A stretch of DNA of 64,000 nucleotides from Kofleriaceae bacterium. Lineage in GTDB: Bacteria > Myxococcota_A > Polyangia > Haliangiales > Haliangiaceae. Below, piece after piece: positions 1 to 13,614 of this stretch. The stretch is from the NCBI GenBank assembly GCA_020633495.1, contig JACKDR010000001.1, positions 310,001 to 374,000 on the forward strand. The letters run 5' to 3'. Under the pieces are notes generated by a model, which saw only the letters and a list, made by a program, of their open reading frames with translations, did not search any database and was not told the origin of the DNA. A program made the translations under genes and the position numbers. Each line of letters begins with the position of its first letter. Within the stretch, counting starts at the first letter, position 1.

Positions 1-708
1 GGTGAGCGCACCGAGCCCGGGGGCCCGCGCCAGCGCGAGCGCGCCCGCCGAGCCGATCGGGTCCGTCACGCTCAGGACCTGGAGCGACGGCAGCGCGGTG
101 CCGGCCAGCCGCGCCGCGCCGCGCGCCGTCAGCGACGAGTCGTACACGACGAGCCGGACCAGCGACGCCAGCCAGACCGCGTCGAGCACGCGCGCGAGGC
201 CGTCGTCGCCGAGGCCGGTCCATCCCATCGTCAGGGCCTGGAGGCGAGGGAACGAGGAGGCCAGCGCGCGGGCGCACGCGGGACCGACGCGGTTGTTGAC
301 GATGCTGACCGCTCGCACCGACCGGTGCTGCGGCGCGGCGATCACCTGGGCGAGCAGCTCGTCCGGGAGCGCGTTGCTGGACAGGTGGAGCTCCTCGACG
401 TGCGTCGCGTCGCGAGCGCCCACGACCGCCTCGACGTCCGAGGAGCCCAGGGCGCCACCGAGCGCGAGCGTGTTGCACAGGCGCCAGCTCCGCAGGTCCG
501 CGACCACCACCCGGGGCCCGCGCGCGCCGTGGTCGTCCAGCCACGGCGTCGGCGCGCGGCGCGGCACGTCCGGAGGCCACGCCGCGAGCGCGTGCTCCAG
601 CGCCGTCCATTGCGCCTCGGTGAGGTCGACCTCCTCGGCCAGCGCCAGCAGCGTGCGGAAGCTGTCCTCGGTCGGCGTCGCGGCGAGCGTCAGGATGCGG
701 TCGAACAT
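1..708 (-). CDS. Leucine-rich-repeat protein, partial (runs off left edge)
   Basis: The 236 visible codons start at an ATG with AGGACC about 10 nt upstream, and the gene continues beyond base 1. After about 90 residues of helical N-terminus the sequence becomes a series of roughly 27-residue repeats of the ribonuclease-inhibitor type, with cores such as VEELHLSSNAL, VRAVSIVNNRVG, LQALTMGWTGLGDDG and LQVLSVTDPIG. LRR proteins bind other proteins; no catalytic domain is visible in this part. There is no signal peptide, so it is probably cytoplasmic. The kinase gene on its 5' side is on the same strand and ends 55 nt away, so the two may be co-transcribed. Confidence 0.75.
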   Translation of the reverse strand, partial: MFDRILTLAATPTEDSFRTLLALAEEVDLTEAQWTALEHALAAWPPDVPRRAPTPWLDDHGARGPRVVVADLRSWRLCNTLALGGALGSSDVEAVVGARDATHVEELHLSSNALPDELLAQVIAAPQHRSVRAVSIVNNRVGPACARALASSFPRLQALTMGWTGLGDDGLARVLDAVWLASLVRLVVYDSSLTARGAARLAGTALPSLQVLSVTDPIGSAGALALARAPGLGALT

Positions 709-763
709 GGGGCAGGTCCTCCAGGCAGGGTCGAGATCGCGACGGTGGCGGCGGCGGGCGGCC

Positions 764-4408
<3,645 letters not shown>

Positions 4409-4414
4409 CCGCCC

Positions 4415-4420
4415 ATCATA
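4415..4420 (-). promoter_or_regulatory. -10-like TATGAT box, leaderless promoter of the kinase gene
   Basis: TATGAT on the minus strand ends 6 nt before the GTG at 4408, with no Shine-Dalgarno. It abuts a plus-strand TAGGAT (4421-4426), so the two divergent boxes are back to back. Confidence 0.55.
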
Positions 4421-4537
4421 TAGGATGCCTCCGTGGCCCACCTGGACCGCGCGCCGCCGGCGACGGAGGGCGCGCGACGAGGGGACCGGGGCCCATCGCC
4501 GCGAGCCAGCGCGCCGCCGCCATGCTTGAATCCGACC

Positions 4538-6481
4538 ATGTTCGAGGTCGACGCCGAGCCCGCGCGCGCCCGCGCCCTGCCCCCGCGCCTGTACCTCGAC
4601 CCGGCGGTCGCCGAGGTCGAGGCCCGCGAGCTGTTCGCCCGCACCTGGCAGCTGGTCGGCCACGCCGGCCAGCTCGCCGAGGTCGGCGACCAGGTCGCGG
4701 TCGAGGTCGCCGGCGAGCCGCTGGTGATCGTCCGCGCCGACGCCGGCCTGCGCGGCTGGTTCAACGTCTGTCCGCACCGCGCCGGCCCGCTGCTGGCCGG
4801 CTGCGCCCGCCGGCGAACCCTGCAGTGCGGCTACCACGGCTGGACCTTCGACCTCGACGGCCGGCTCCGGCGCGCGCCCGGCGCCGACGCCGACGCCGCG
4901 ACGCTCGCCGACGTCGCGCTGGCCCCGGTCGAGGTCGCGGCCTGGGGCCCGCTGGTGTTCGCCGCGATCGCGCCCCGGCTGACCCTCGACGACCAGCTCG
5001 CCGGCATCACGCCGCCGGCGGCGTCGCTGCGGTGGGTGATGCGCCGCGACTACGAGCTGGCGTGCAACTGGAAGGTCTACGTCGACAACTACCTCGAGGG
5101 CTACCACATCCCGATCGTCCACCCCGAGCTGCACGAGGAGCTCGACCCCGACGGCTACCGCACCGAGGTGGCCCGGTGGTCGTCGCGCCAGCACGCGCCG
5201 CTGCGCGCCACCGACGGCGACGGCAGCGACGGCCGCCGCTACCGCCCCGACGACCAGCCCGACGGCGCCGACGCCGAGTACCACTGGGTCTTCCCCAACC
5301 TGATGCTCAACGCCTACCAGGGCCAGCTCCAGACCAACGTCGTCGTGCCGCTGGCCCCGGATCGAACCCGCGTCACGTTCGAGTGGTTCGCCGAGGTCGC
5401 GCCCGCCGAACCTTTGGTCGATGAACGCTGGCGCCGGCTGGTCGACTTCAGCGACCTTCTCCAGGTGCAGGACACCACCATCTGCGAGCAGGTCCACCGC
5501 AACCTCGGCTCCCGCGGCGCCCGGCGCGGCCGCTACGTGCCGCGCCACGAGGCCGGGGTCCACCACTTCCACCGGCTGCTCGCCGAGCTGCTGGCGCCCG
5601 CGCTGGTCGCGGCGGCCTGCCTGCTCGCCGCCTGCGGCGGCGGCGGCGGCGGCGACGACGCGGCGGCCACGCCCGACGCCATGCCGACCCGCGTCTTCGG
5701 CGGCGATCGCCCGGTCGAGCTCGAGGTCCCGGCCGGCTACGACCCGTCGCAGCAGTACCCGCTGGTGCTCGTCCTCCACGGCTACAGCGCCAACGGCCTG
5801 CTGCAGGAGGCGTACATGCAGCTCGCCGAGCTGTCGACCAGCGGCACCGCGTTCGTGCTCGCCCCCGACGGCCTGGTCGACAGCGACGGCAACCACTGCT
5901 GGAACGCCAGCCCGGCGTGCTGCGACTTCGACCACCGCGGCGTCGACGACGTCGCCTACCTCGGCGGCCTGATCGACGACGTCATGGCGTCGTGGTCGAT
6001 CGATCCGGCGCGGGTCTACGTCATCGGCCACTCCAACGGCGCCTACATGGCGTACCGGATGGCGTGCGACCGCGCCGACGTGATCACCGCGATCGCCGGC
6101 CTGGCCGGCTTGATGATCTCGGTCGACGGCTCCGGCTGCAACCCGGCGCGGCCGGTCAGCATCCTGCACCTGCACGGCGACGCCGACGACACCGTGCCCT
6201 ACGACGGCGACGGCGGCCCCGGCGGCGCCGGCGCCAGCCCGGGCGCCGTGGCCTCGACGGCGATCTGGGCCGCGCTCGACGGCTGCGGCACGACCACCAC
6301 GGCCGGCGCGCCGCTCGACCTGGTCCGCGACATCGACGGCGCCGAGACCCAGGTGGCGAGCTACGACGACTGCCCGTCCGGCCTCGGCGTCGAGCTGTGG
6401 ACGCTGACCGGCGCCGGCCACATCCCCAACTGGCAGCCCGACTTCGACGAGACGGTCTGGGCCTGGCTGACCTCGCACTGA
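4538..6481 (+). CDS. Rieske non-haem iron oxygenase fused in frame to a lipoprotein PHB-depolymerase-like esterase
   Basis: 647 aa with two unrelated halves. Residues 1-350 are a ring-hydroxylating oxygenase alpha subunit: Rieske 2Fe-2S ligands C78, H80, C97, H100 (CPH...CGYH) and the mononuclear iron motif NYLEGYHIPIVH (H190, H195) with D312. Homologues normally stop at about HHFHRLLAE (343-350). Here the frame runs straight into ALVAAACLLAAC, a lipobox at C366, a Gly/Asp linker, and a secreted alpha/beta hydrolase with VLHGYS, nucleophile motif GHSNG (S499) and HGDADDTVP. A cytoplasmic iron enzyme and an exported esterase in one chain is implausible, so a lost stop/start or assembly deletion is likely. 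An in-frame GTG at 4433 was rejected as start because codons 4433-4537 use A/T in third position far more than the rest of the gene. Confidence 0.8.
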   Translation: MFEVDAEPARARALPPRLYLDPAVAEVEARELFARTWQLVGHAGQLAEVGDQVAVEVAGEPLVIVRADAGLRGWFNVCPHRAGPLLAGCARRRTLQCGYHGWTFDLDGRLRRAPGADADAATLADVALAPVEVAAWGPLVFAAIAPRLTLDDQLAGITPPAASLRWVMRRDYELACNWKVYVDNYLEGYHIPIVHPELHEELDPDGYRTEVARWSSRQHAPLRATDGDGSDGRRYRPDDQPDGADAEYHWVFPNLMLNAYQGQLQTNVVVPLAPDRTRVTFEWFAEVAPAEPLVDERWRRLVDFSDLLQVQDTTICEQVHRNLGSRGARRGRYVPRHEAGVHHFHRLLAELLAPALVAAACLLAACGGGGGGDDAAATPDAMPTRVFGGDRPVELEVPAGYDPSQQYPLVLVLHGYSANGLLQEAYMQLAELSTSGTAFVLAPDGLVDSDGNHCWNASPACCDFDHRGVDDVAYLGGLIDDVMASWSIDPARVYVIGHSNGAYMAYRMACDRADVITAIAGLAGLMISVDGSGCNPARPVSILHLHGDADDTVPYDGDGGPGGAGASPGAVASTAIWAALDGCGTTTTAGAPLDLVRDIDGAETQVASYDDCPSGLGVELWTLTGAGHIPNWQPDFDETVWAWLTSH

Positions 6482-6503
6482 TCGCCCTCGCCGCGCAGGT
6501 CCC

Positions 6504-8348
<1,845 letters not shown>

Positions 8349-8365
8349 CGCCCGGTCGCCGCGGC

Positions 8366-10231
8366 CTACGGCTGCACGGTGTCGACGGTGACGGCGTGGT
8401 CGCCGTTCCAGTCGACGGTGATCGCGTAGTGATCGCCGCTGGCGCCCTCGACCTCGAACCGGCTGGCCGGCAGCGTCACCAGCCCGACCGGCTCGCGGAA
8501 CTGCTCGAGCAGCGGGCTCTGCGGCGCCTCGCGGGTCGCGGTGTCCATGATGCCGATCGCCCGCGCCGGGGCCGGGCCGCCGGCGACGTCGAGCACGACC
8601 GGATCGAGGGCGAGCGCCAGCCGCTCGGCGGGCAGCGTCGTCAGATCGTCGCCCAGCGAGTACGCCGGCCCGGCCAGCGCGGTGACGACGGCGCCGGCGC
8701 GGGCCTCGGCGAGCGTGTACGGGGCGCGGACCTGGACCTGGTCGGCGTCGAGCCAGATCCGCGGCCACAGCCAGGCGCGCCCGGCCAGCGCGCGCGCCGC
8801 CCAGCCCACCATCGTGAACTTGAGGTCGAAGGCCTCGAAGGCGGTGTCGGAGCCGATGCGCAGGACGTCGGCGCGACCGATCACCGGCAGGATCGGCGCG
8901 CCGCAGGCCTCGATCACGGCGTCGGGGCCGGCGGCGTCGCGGATCGCGGCGAGGCCGCGGCGCAGCGCCTCGACCCCGGTGACGGCGTCGGCGCGGTCGC
9001 CGGCGAACGCGCCGGCGTAGAGGAAGTCGAGCTTGAAGTAGGTGAAGCCGGCGGCGGCCAGGGTCGCGATCGGCGCGGTCGCGATCGCCAGGCCGTCGGG
9101 ATCGGTGGCGTCGACGACGTAGAAGCTGCGCGGGTTGCCGGTGAGCCGGTGGACCAGGGGTTGACCGTCCGGTCCCCGGACGAAGCGCGTGGGGTCGCCC
9201 TGGGCCGCCGCCGCCGTGGTGTCGACCAGGAACGGCGCCAGCCACACGCCGGCGACCAGGCCGCGATCGGTGATCGTCGCGCCGATCGCCTCCATGCCGC
9301 CGGGGAAGCGGGCCTCGTCGGCGACCCAGTCGCCCCACGCCGGCTCCCAGCCGTCGTCGATCTCGACCAGCGGCATGCCCAGCGGCGCCAGCGTGGTCGC
9401 GACCGCGTCGACGTGGGCCTCGATCAGCGCGGCGTCGATGTCGGGGAAGTGCTCGTTCCACGAGAACCACCCGGCCGGCGGCCGGGCCGGCGCCGGCTCG
9501 GCCGCGTGCTCGGCGGCGAACGCCGCGGCCAGGCGATCCATCGCGGCCTCCGGGGTCGCCGCGGCGGCGACCAGGATCGGCTCGCTGCGGACCTCGCCGC
9601 CGGCCCCGGTCAGCGGCTCGCGCGCCGCGCCCCACGCCACCGTGACGTCGGCGCCGTCGCCGGCGCGCACCGCCGCCAGCCCGGTGACCGCGACGTCGGC
9701 GCGCAGCGCGCCGACCACCAGCGCCGGGCCGTCGGTGCCGCGCCGGAACAGCGCGGCGTGGTAGCCGGCGCCCAGCTCCTCGTCGACCGGGTCGCCCGAC
9801 GCCGGCACCGGCCACGCCGGCAGGCCGTCGGCGGCCAGCGTCACCGCCGCCGGGATCTCGACGGTGCCGACGAACGACCACGACTGGTAGCCCTGCTGCA
9901 GCATGCGATCGGCGGGCACGCCGGGCAGCTCGAGGGCGACGCCGAGGACGTCGCCAGGCGCGGCCAGCGTCACGACGACGCCGCCGTCGACGTCGGTCGT
10001 GGCGATCGTGGCCGCGACGTCCCAGGTCGCGCCGTCGACGGCGCGGGCGTGGGCGGTGACGCCGCGCAGGCACAGGCCGTCGAGCGCCAGCGTGTAGGTG
10101 CCGTCGTCCGCGGCGCCGGTGACGCAGGCGTCGCCGCCGCCGTCGTCGCCGCAGCCGGCCAGCGCGGTCGCGATCAGCAGGGCCGCGGTCGCGGTGAGGT
10201 GTGCGGCGAGATCGTCGAGGGAGCGAGCCAC
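8366..10231 (-). CDS. Alpha-galactosidase-like glycoside hydrolase (GH36/clan GH-D), lipoprotein
   Basis: 621 aa with a lipobox LAGC (C27) after a hydrophobic signal helix, so it is predicted to be an exported lipoprotein. The N-terminal half is a beta-sandwich like the GH36 super-sandwich domain. The (beta/alpha)8 barrel shows the family landmarks: WFSWNEHF, EIDDGWEPAWGDW, FKLDFLYAG with the nucleophile Asp, and a C-x-A-P...RIGSDT segment carrying the acid/base Asp. The family hydrolyses alpha-galactosides such as raffinose-type oligosaccharides or galactomannan side chains; true substrate unproven. The GTG start is supported by a TAGGCT box ending 6 nt upstream. It converges with the antiporter gene, with 17 nt between the stops. 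Confidence 0.88.
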   Translation of the reverse strand: MARSLDDLAAHLTATAALLIATALAGCGDDGGGDACVTGAADDGTYTLALDGLCLRGVTAHARAVDGATWDVAATIATTDVDGGVVVTLAAPGDVLGVALELPGVPADRMLQQGYQSWSFVGTVEIPAAVTLAADGLPAWPVPASGDPVDEELGAGYHAALFRRGTDGPALVVGALRADVAVTGLAAVRAGDGADVTVAWGAAREPLTGAGGEVRSEPILVAAAATPEAAMDRLAAAFAAEHAAEPAPARPPAGWFSWNEHFPDIDAALIEAHVDAVATTLAPLGMPLVEIDDGWEPAWGDWVADEARFPGGMEAIGATITDRGLVAGVWLAPFLVDTTAAAAQGDPTRFVRGPDGQPLVHRLTGNPRSFYVVDATDPDGLAIATAPIATLAAAGFTYFKLDFLYAGAFAGDRADAVTGVEALRRGLAAIRDAAGPDAVIEACGAPILPVIGRADVLRIGSDTAFEAFDLKFTMVGWAARALAGRAWLWPRIWLDADQVQVRAPYTLAEARAGAVVTALAGPAYSLGDDLTTLPAERLALALDPVVLDVAGGPAPARAIGIMDTATREAPQSPLLEQFREPVGLVTLPASRFEVEGASGDHYAITVDWNGDHAVTVDTVQP

Positions 10232-10237
10232 CGCGGC

Positions 10238-10243
10238 AGCCTA
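10238..10243 (-). promoter_or_regulatory. -10-like TAGGCT box, leaderless promoter of the alpha-galactosidase gene
   Basis: TAGGCT ends 6 nt before the GTG start at 10231, and no purine-rich ribosome site lies between. Confidence 0.5.
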
Positions 10244-10272
10244 CACCGGCCGCCGGCGGCGCCGGCGCGCGA

Positions 10273-11400
10273 TCACGGCGGCGCCGCCTCGGCCGCGTCG
10301 GCGTTGGCCTCGGTGCGCAGCTCGAGGTAGCCGCGGGCCGCGTAGGTGGCGGTCTGCACCACCGCCTCGGACCGGGGCGCACGCTCCCCGGCGGCCATGT
10401 AGATCCGCTCGAGCCAGCCGATCCACGGCCGCGCCCGCCGGGACAGGCGGGCCCGGGCCTCCTCGGTGCCGGCCCGGCACGCGATCCGCGCCGCGCGCAC
10501 CTGCTCGGCCGACGGCCGGCCCTCGAGCAGGTCGGCGAGGCCGCCGCACGCCCGCCACGCCCGATCGATCACGGCGCGGGGCGAGCCCTCGGCGCGGCGT
10601 TGCAGGTCGTCGACCAGCGCCTGCCAGGGGCCGGCCAGGGCCGCGCGCACCTCGGCCGAGCGCTCGGCCAGGGTCTGGAACCACGGCGTCAGGAGCTCGT
10701 CGGCGGTGCGGGCCTCGGCCCAGGCGTCGTCGCGGTAGGCGCCGTGCTCGACGTAGCGCGCGATCCGGCCCAGGGTCGGCGCCCCGGCGGCGAGGTGATC
10801 GGCGTAGCGGGCGACCGCGGCGTCGAGGTCGGCGGGGCCCGGGGATCTGGAGACCCAGTCGCGGGCCCCGGCGACCCAGTCCTCGATCTCGTCGTCGCCG
10901 AGGAAGCCGGTGTCCCACCGGACCTGGCGCGGCGGCGACGCCGCGTGGCTCGCCGCCGCCACCGCCGGGTAGCCGGCGGCGGCGAAGCGCAGGTTGCGGT
11001 CGATGACGTCGACCAGGTAGCGGTAGCCGGCCAGGACCTCGTCGGCGGAGAGCCGGGGCGCGGCGTCGGGCGCGGGCGCGGCGTCGACCGGCGCCGCCGG
11101 CGCGGGCGACGGGGTCGCGTCGCGCGGCGGTGGCGCGGTCGCGACCGCGGCGTCGGGCGTCGACCGCTTGCGGCCGGCGCAGAACGCCAGGACCAGCCCG
11201 CCCCCGGCCAGCACCGTGACGACGACCACCATCACCATCGCGAACGCCTTGCCGTCGCTCGGCCCGCCGTCGCGGCGCCGGCCGCGCCGGCCCCGCCGAC
11301 GGCGGCCGCTGCCGTCGCTCGCGGCGCTGCCGCCGCGGCGGTCACGCTCCTCGGCGGCGCGCAGCGCGTCCTGCACCTGTGGATCGAGCTCCCGGGGCAC
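10273..11400 (-). CDS. Membrane-anchored DUF3829-like protein
   Basis: 375 aa. An Arg-rich N-terminus (about residues 30-45) precedes one transmembrane helix (AMVMVVVVTVLAGGGLVLAF), then an Ala/Pro/Asp linker and an all-helical domain of about 270 residues. The helical part, with LAGYRYLVDVIDRNL and YVEHGAYRDDAWAEAR, resembles DUF3829 (YiiG-type) proteins, a family without known reaction. The in-frame GTG at 11406 is possible, but it would sit only 2 nt from the TACCCT box, so the GTG at 11400 (8 nt) is preferred. The gene is divergent from thymidine kinase. Confidence 0.65.
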   Translation of the reverse strand: MPRELDPQVQDALRAAEERDRRGGSAASDGSGRRRRGRRGRRRDGGPSDGKAFAMVMVVVVTVLAGGGLVLAFCAGRKRSTPDAAVATAPPPRDATPSPAPAAPVDAAPAPDAAPRLSADEVLAGYRYLVDVIDRNLRFAAAGYPAVAAASHAASPPRQVRWDTGFLGDDEIEDWVAGARDWVSRSPGPADLDAAVARYADHLAAGAPTLGRIARYVEHGAYRDDAWAEARTADELLTPWFQTLAERSAEVRAALAGPWQALVDDLQRRAEGSPRAVIDRAWRACGGLADLLEGRPSAEQVRAARIACRAGTEEARARLSRRARPWIGWLERIYMAAGERAPRSEAVVQTATYAARGYLELRTEANADAAEAAPP

Positions 11401-11408
11401 CGCCACCG

Positions 11409-11414
11409 AGGGTA
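11409..11414 (-). promoter_or_regulatory. -10-like TACCCT box of the DUF3829-like gene
   Basis: TACCCT on the minus strand lies 8 nt before the GTG at 11400 and 2 nt before the GTG at 11406. The spacing decides the start in favour of 11400. Confidence 0.45.
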
Positions 11415-11438
11415 CACCACGACGTCAGAGGCGGACCG

Positions 11439-11444
11439 TAGGGT
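11439..11444 (+). promoter_or_regulatory. -10-like TAGGGT box, leaderless promoter of tdk
   Basis: TAGGGT followed by CGGGCC and then the GTG start of thymidine kinase; no Shine-Dalgarno. Confidence 0.5.
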
Positions 11445-11450
11445 CGGGCC

Positions 11451-12047
11451 GTGGCCAAGCTCTACTTCCGCTACGGCACCATGGACAGCGCCAAGACGCT
11501 CAACCTGCTGGCGGTCGCCCACAACTACCGCAAGCAGGGCAAGCGGGTGATGCTGCTCAAGCCCCGCATCGACACCCGCTTCGGCGCCACCACGATCGCG
11601 TCGCGCTCCGGCCTGTCGGCCGAGGCCGACCTGGTGCTCGACGCCGGCGACCGCCTCGACCCCGCCGACTTCGAGGGCGTCGACTGCATCCTGGTCGACG
11701 AGGCCCAGTTCCTGTCGCCGGAGCTGGTCGTCGACCTGCGCCGCATCTCGGTCCGCCCCGGCGTCCCGGTGATCTGCTACGGCCTGCGCACCGACTTCCA
11801 GACCCGGCTGTTCCCGGGCGCTGCGCGCCTGATGGAGCTGGCCGACCGCATCGAGGAGGTCAAGGTCACCTGCCAGTACTGCGGCCGCAAGGCGACCTGC
11901 AACCTGCGCCTGGTCGACGGCCGCGCCGCCATCGACGGCCCGTCCGTGATGATCGGCGGCGACGAGCAGTACGTGCCGGTGTGCTGGCAGCACTGGGACG
12001 ACGCCGTCACCGCCGCCGAACGGGAGCGGCTGCGCGCCGTCGGCTAG
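11451..12047 (+). CDS. tdk: Thymidine kinase (type II)
   Basis: 198 aa, the usual size for bacterial TK. It phosphorylates thymidine with ATP to give dTMP in the salvage pathway, in the cytosol. P-loop GTMDSAKT (residues 9-16), Walker B with catalytic Glu in VDEAQF, lasso region, and structural zinc site CQYCGRKATC with a later C-W-Q-H. The GTG start begins MAKLYFRYG, matching the family N-terminus, and is preceded by TAGGGT. It is the first gene of a short plus-strand pair with the enoyl-CoA hydratase, although that gene seems to have its own promoter. Confidence 0.95.
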   Translation: MAKLYFRYGTMDSAKTLNLLAVAHNYRKQGKRVMLLKPRIDTRFGATTIASRSGLSAEADLVLDAGDRLDPADFEGVDCILVDEAQFLSPELVVDLRRISVRPGVPVICYGLRTDFQTRLFPGAARLMELADRIEEVKVTCQYCGRKATCNLRLVDGRAAIDGPSVMIGGDEQYVPVCWQHWDDAVTAAERERLRAVG

Positions 12048-12061
12048 GCCGCGGACGGAGG

Positions 12062-12067
12062 TACATT
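12062..12067 (+). promoter_or_regulatory. -10-like TACATT box, leaderless promoter of the enoyl-CoA hydratase gene
   Basis: TACATT followed by CGCACC and the ATG at 12074; the box lies just after the tdk stop. Confidence 0.5.
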
Positions 12068-12073
12068 CGCACC

Positions 12074-12817
12074 ATGGAGCTCGAACGACGCGACGACGTG
12101 GCGGTCCTGCGCCTGCGGGCCGGCAAGGCCAACGCCATGAACACGGCCATGCTGGGCGAGCTGAACCGGCTGGTCGACGAGGCCGGGCGGACCGCCCGGG
12201 GCCTGGTGCTGGTCGGCGACGGCAAGGCGTTCAGCGCCGGCCTCGACCTGCCGGCGCTGGTCGACCTCGAACGCCCGGCGATGCGCGAGTTCATCGACAT
12301 GTTCGCGCGGGCGATGATCCGGGTGCTGCGCCTCGACATCCCGGTGGTCGCCGCGATCGACGGCCACGCCATCGCCGGCGGCTGCGTCCTGGCCCTGCAG
12401 GCCGACGTCCGGCTCGCCGCGCGCGGCGCCGCGCGCATCGGGCTGACCGAGACCCAGCTCGGCATCGGCCTGCCCGCGGTGGTCACCGAGGTCCTGCGCA
12501 TCCGGGTGCCGCCGTCGTCGCTGGTGCCGATCGCGCTCGAGGGCCGGCTGCTGTCGCCCGACGAGGCCCACGCCCTCGGCCTGGTCCACGACCTCGTCGA
12601 GCCCGACGCCCTGCTCGACGCCGCGGTCGCGCGCGCCGCCACCCTCGCCGCGCTGCCGTCGCCGGGCGTCGCGCACGTCAAGGCCCAGCTGCGGCGCCCC
12701 GCCCTCGACGCGATGGTCCTGCACGGCGTCGCCGAGCGCGAGCGCTGGCTCGACACCTGGTTCACCGCCGAGGCCCGCGAGCGCATCACCGCCGCGGCCG
12801 CCCGCCTGCGCGGCTGA
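12074..12817 (+). CDS. Enoyl-CoA hydratase/isomerase family protein
   Basis: 247 aa crotonase-fold enzyme. The two oxyanion-hole segments are visible as KAFSAGLDLPAL (about residue 54) and AIDGHAIAGGCVLAL (about 96), and the LTETQLGI segment supplies the usual acidic residue. Family members hydrate or isomerise acyl-CoA thioesters in fatty-acid or amino-acid breakdown. The second catalytic Glu of true hydratases is not obvious, so isomerase or another crotonase reaction is possible. It ends 2 nt before the stop of the convergent fibro-slime gene. Confidence 0.85.
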   Translation: MELERRDDVAVLRLRAGKANAMNTAMLGELNRLVDEAGRTARGLVLVGDGKAFSAGLDLPALVDLERPAMREFIDMFARAMIRVLRLDIPVVAAIDGHAIAGGCVLALQADVRLAARGAARIGLTETQLGIGLPAVVTEVLRIRVPPSSLVPIALEGRLLSPDEAHALGLVHDLVEPDALLDAAVARAATLAALPSPGVAHVKAQLRRPALDAMVLHGVAERERWLDTWFTAEARERITAAAARLRG

Positions 12818-12819
12818 GG

Positions 12820-13584
12820 TCAGTCGACGACGACCAGGCAGTCGATCGAGGTCTCGATGCGGAAGTTCGACATCGAGGTGTGGCGCTCGGCGTGGAAGAC
12901 GTCGAGCGCGTAGACGTTGCCGACGGTGATGCCCAGCGCGCCGGCCTGGGCGTCGAAGTCGATCGTGCCGCCCTCGGGGCCGTGGACGCCGCCGAGGTCG
13001 AGGGCGAGGCTGCCGTTGACGAAGACGAAGACGTCGTCGTCGCCGGTGAAGGTGAAGACCTCGCCGCCGCGGTACCGGAAAGTGCCGTGGATCTCGGTCG
13101 TGAAGTGGAAGTTGTGGCCCAGCGTCTCCTCGCCGGGCCAGCCGACGCCGTCGAGCGGGAAGAAGTCGAGATCCTCGAAGACGAACGTCCCCGGGGTCGG
13201 CTCGTCGAGCACCAGCGGCTGCTCGAAGCGCATGTTGACGTCGGCGACGTCGCGGTACCACTGGTCGAACGACGCCGGGCCCGACACCGTCGCGGTGGCC
13301 CCGGCGGGCGCGTAGACCGGCTTGCCGTCGCCGCCGAGGGTGGCCGCGACCAGGCCGCGGTCGTCGCCGATCGCGCCCTCCATGTCGGGGTGGTCGGCGC
13401 GGAAGTCGCGCAGCACCGCGGTCAGCGCGCCGCACTGCTCGACGCGGCCGTCGCCACCGGCGCCGCCGTCACCACCGCCGCCGCCGTCGCCACCGCCGTT
13501 GCCGCCGTTGCCGCCGTCGTCGCCGCAGCCGGCCAGAACCAGCGTCACCACCAGCGCGAGCGACCGCCAGGCCGTGGGCCACAT
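12820..13584 (-). CDS. Fibro-slime domain lipoprotein
   Basis: 254 aa. Signal helix with lipobox LAGC (about residue 20), a Gly/Asp-only linker of about 25 residues, then a fibro-slime (PA14-like) domain: FRADHPDMEG, FEQPLVL, FFPLDGVGWP, HNFHFTTEIHGTFRY and FTGDDDVFVFVNG with LDLGGVHG. The domain was first named from Fibrobacter and slime-mould surface proteins and binds calcium and probably carbohydrate. It should be anchored at the outer surface. The ATG is set by a TAGCCT box 6 nt upstream, back to back with the purU promoter. Confidence 0.88.
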   Translation of the reverse strand: MWPTAWRSLALVVTLVLAGCGDDGGNGGNGGGDGGGGGDGGAGGDGRVEQCGALTAVLRDFRADHPDMEGAIGDDRGLVAATLGGDGKPVYAPAGATATVSGPASFDQWYRDVADVNMRFEQPLVLDEPTPGTFVFEDLDFFPLDGVGWPGEETLGHNFHFTTEIHGTFRYRGGEVFTFTGDDDVFVFVNGSLALDLGGVHGPEGGTIDFDAQAGALGITVGNVYALDVFHAERHTSMSNFRIETSIDCLVVVD

Positions 13585-13590
13585 GCCTCG

Positions 13591-13596
13591 AGGCTA
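13591..13596 (-). promoter_or_regulatory. -10-like TAGCCT box, leaderless promoter of the fibro-slime gene
   Basis: TAGCCT ends 6 nt before the ATG at 13584. It is separated by 5 bp from the plus-strand TAGGAT of purU. Confidence 0.5.
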
Positions 13597-13601
13597 TCAC
13601 G

Positions 13602-13607
13602 TAGGAT
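13602..13607 (+). promoter_or_regulatory. -10-like TAGGAT box, leaderless promoter of purU
   Basis: TAGGAT followed by 7 nt and the ATG at 13615. The box overlaps the alternative ATG at 13606, which argues for 13615 as the start. Confidence 0.55.
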
Positions 13608-13614
13608 GCGCGCG

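Noticed and set aside
4433..4537. In-frame GTG start for the Rieske gene, 6 nt after a TAGGAT box
   Set aside because: Attractive by promoter spacing, but the 35 codons use A/T in third position much more than the gene and encode no recognisable sequence. It is left as an alternative start.
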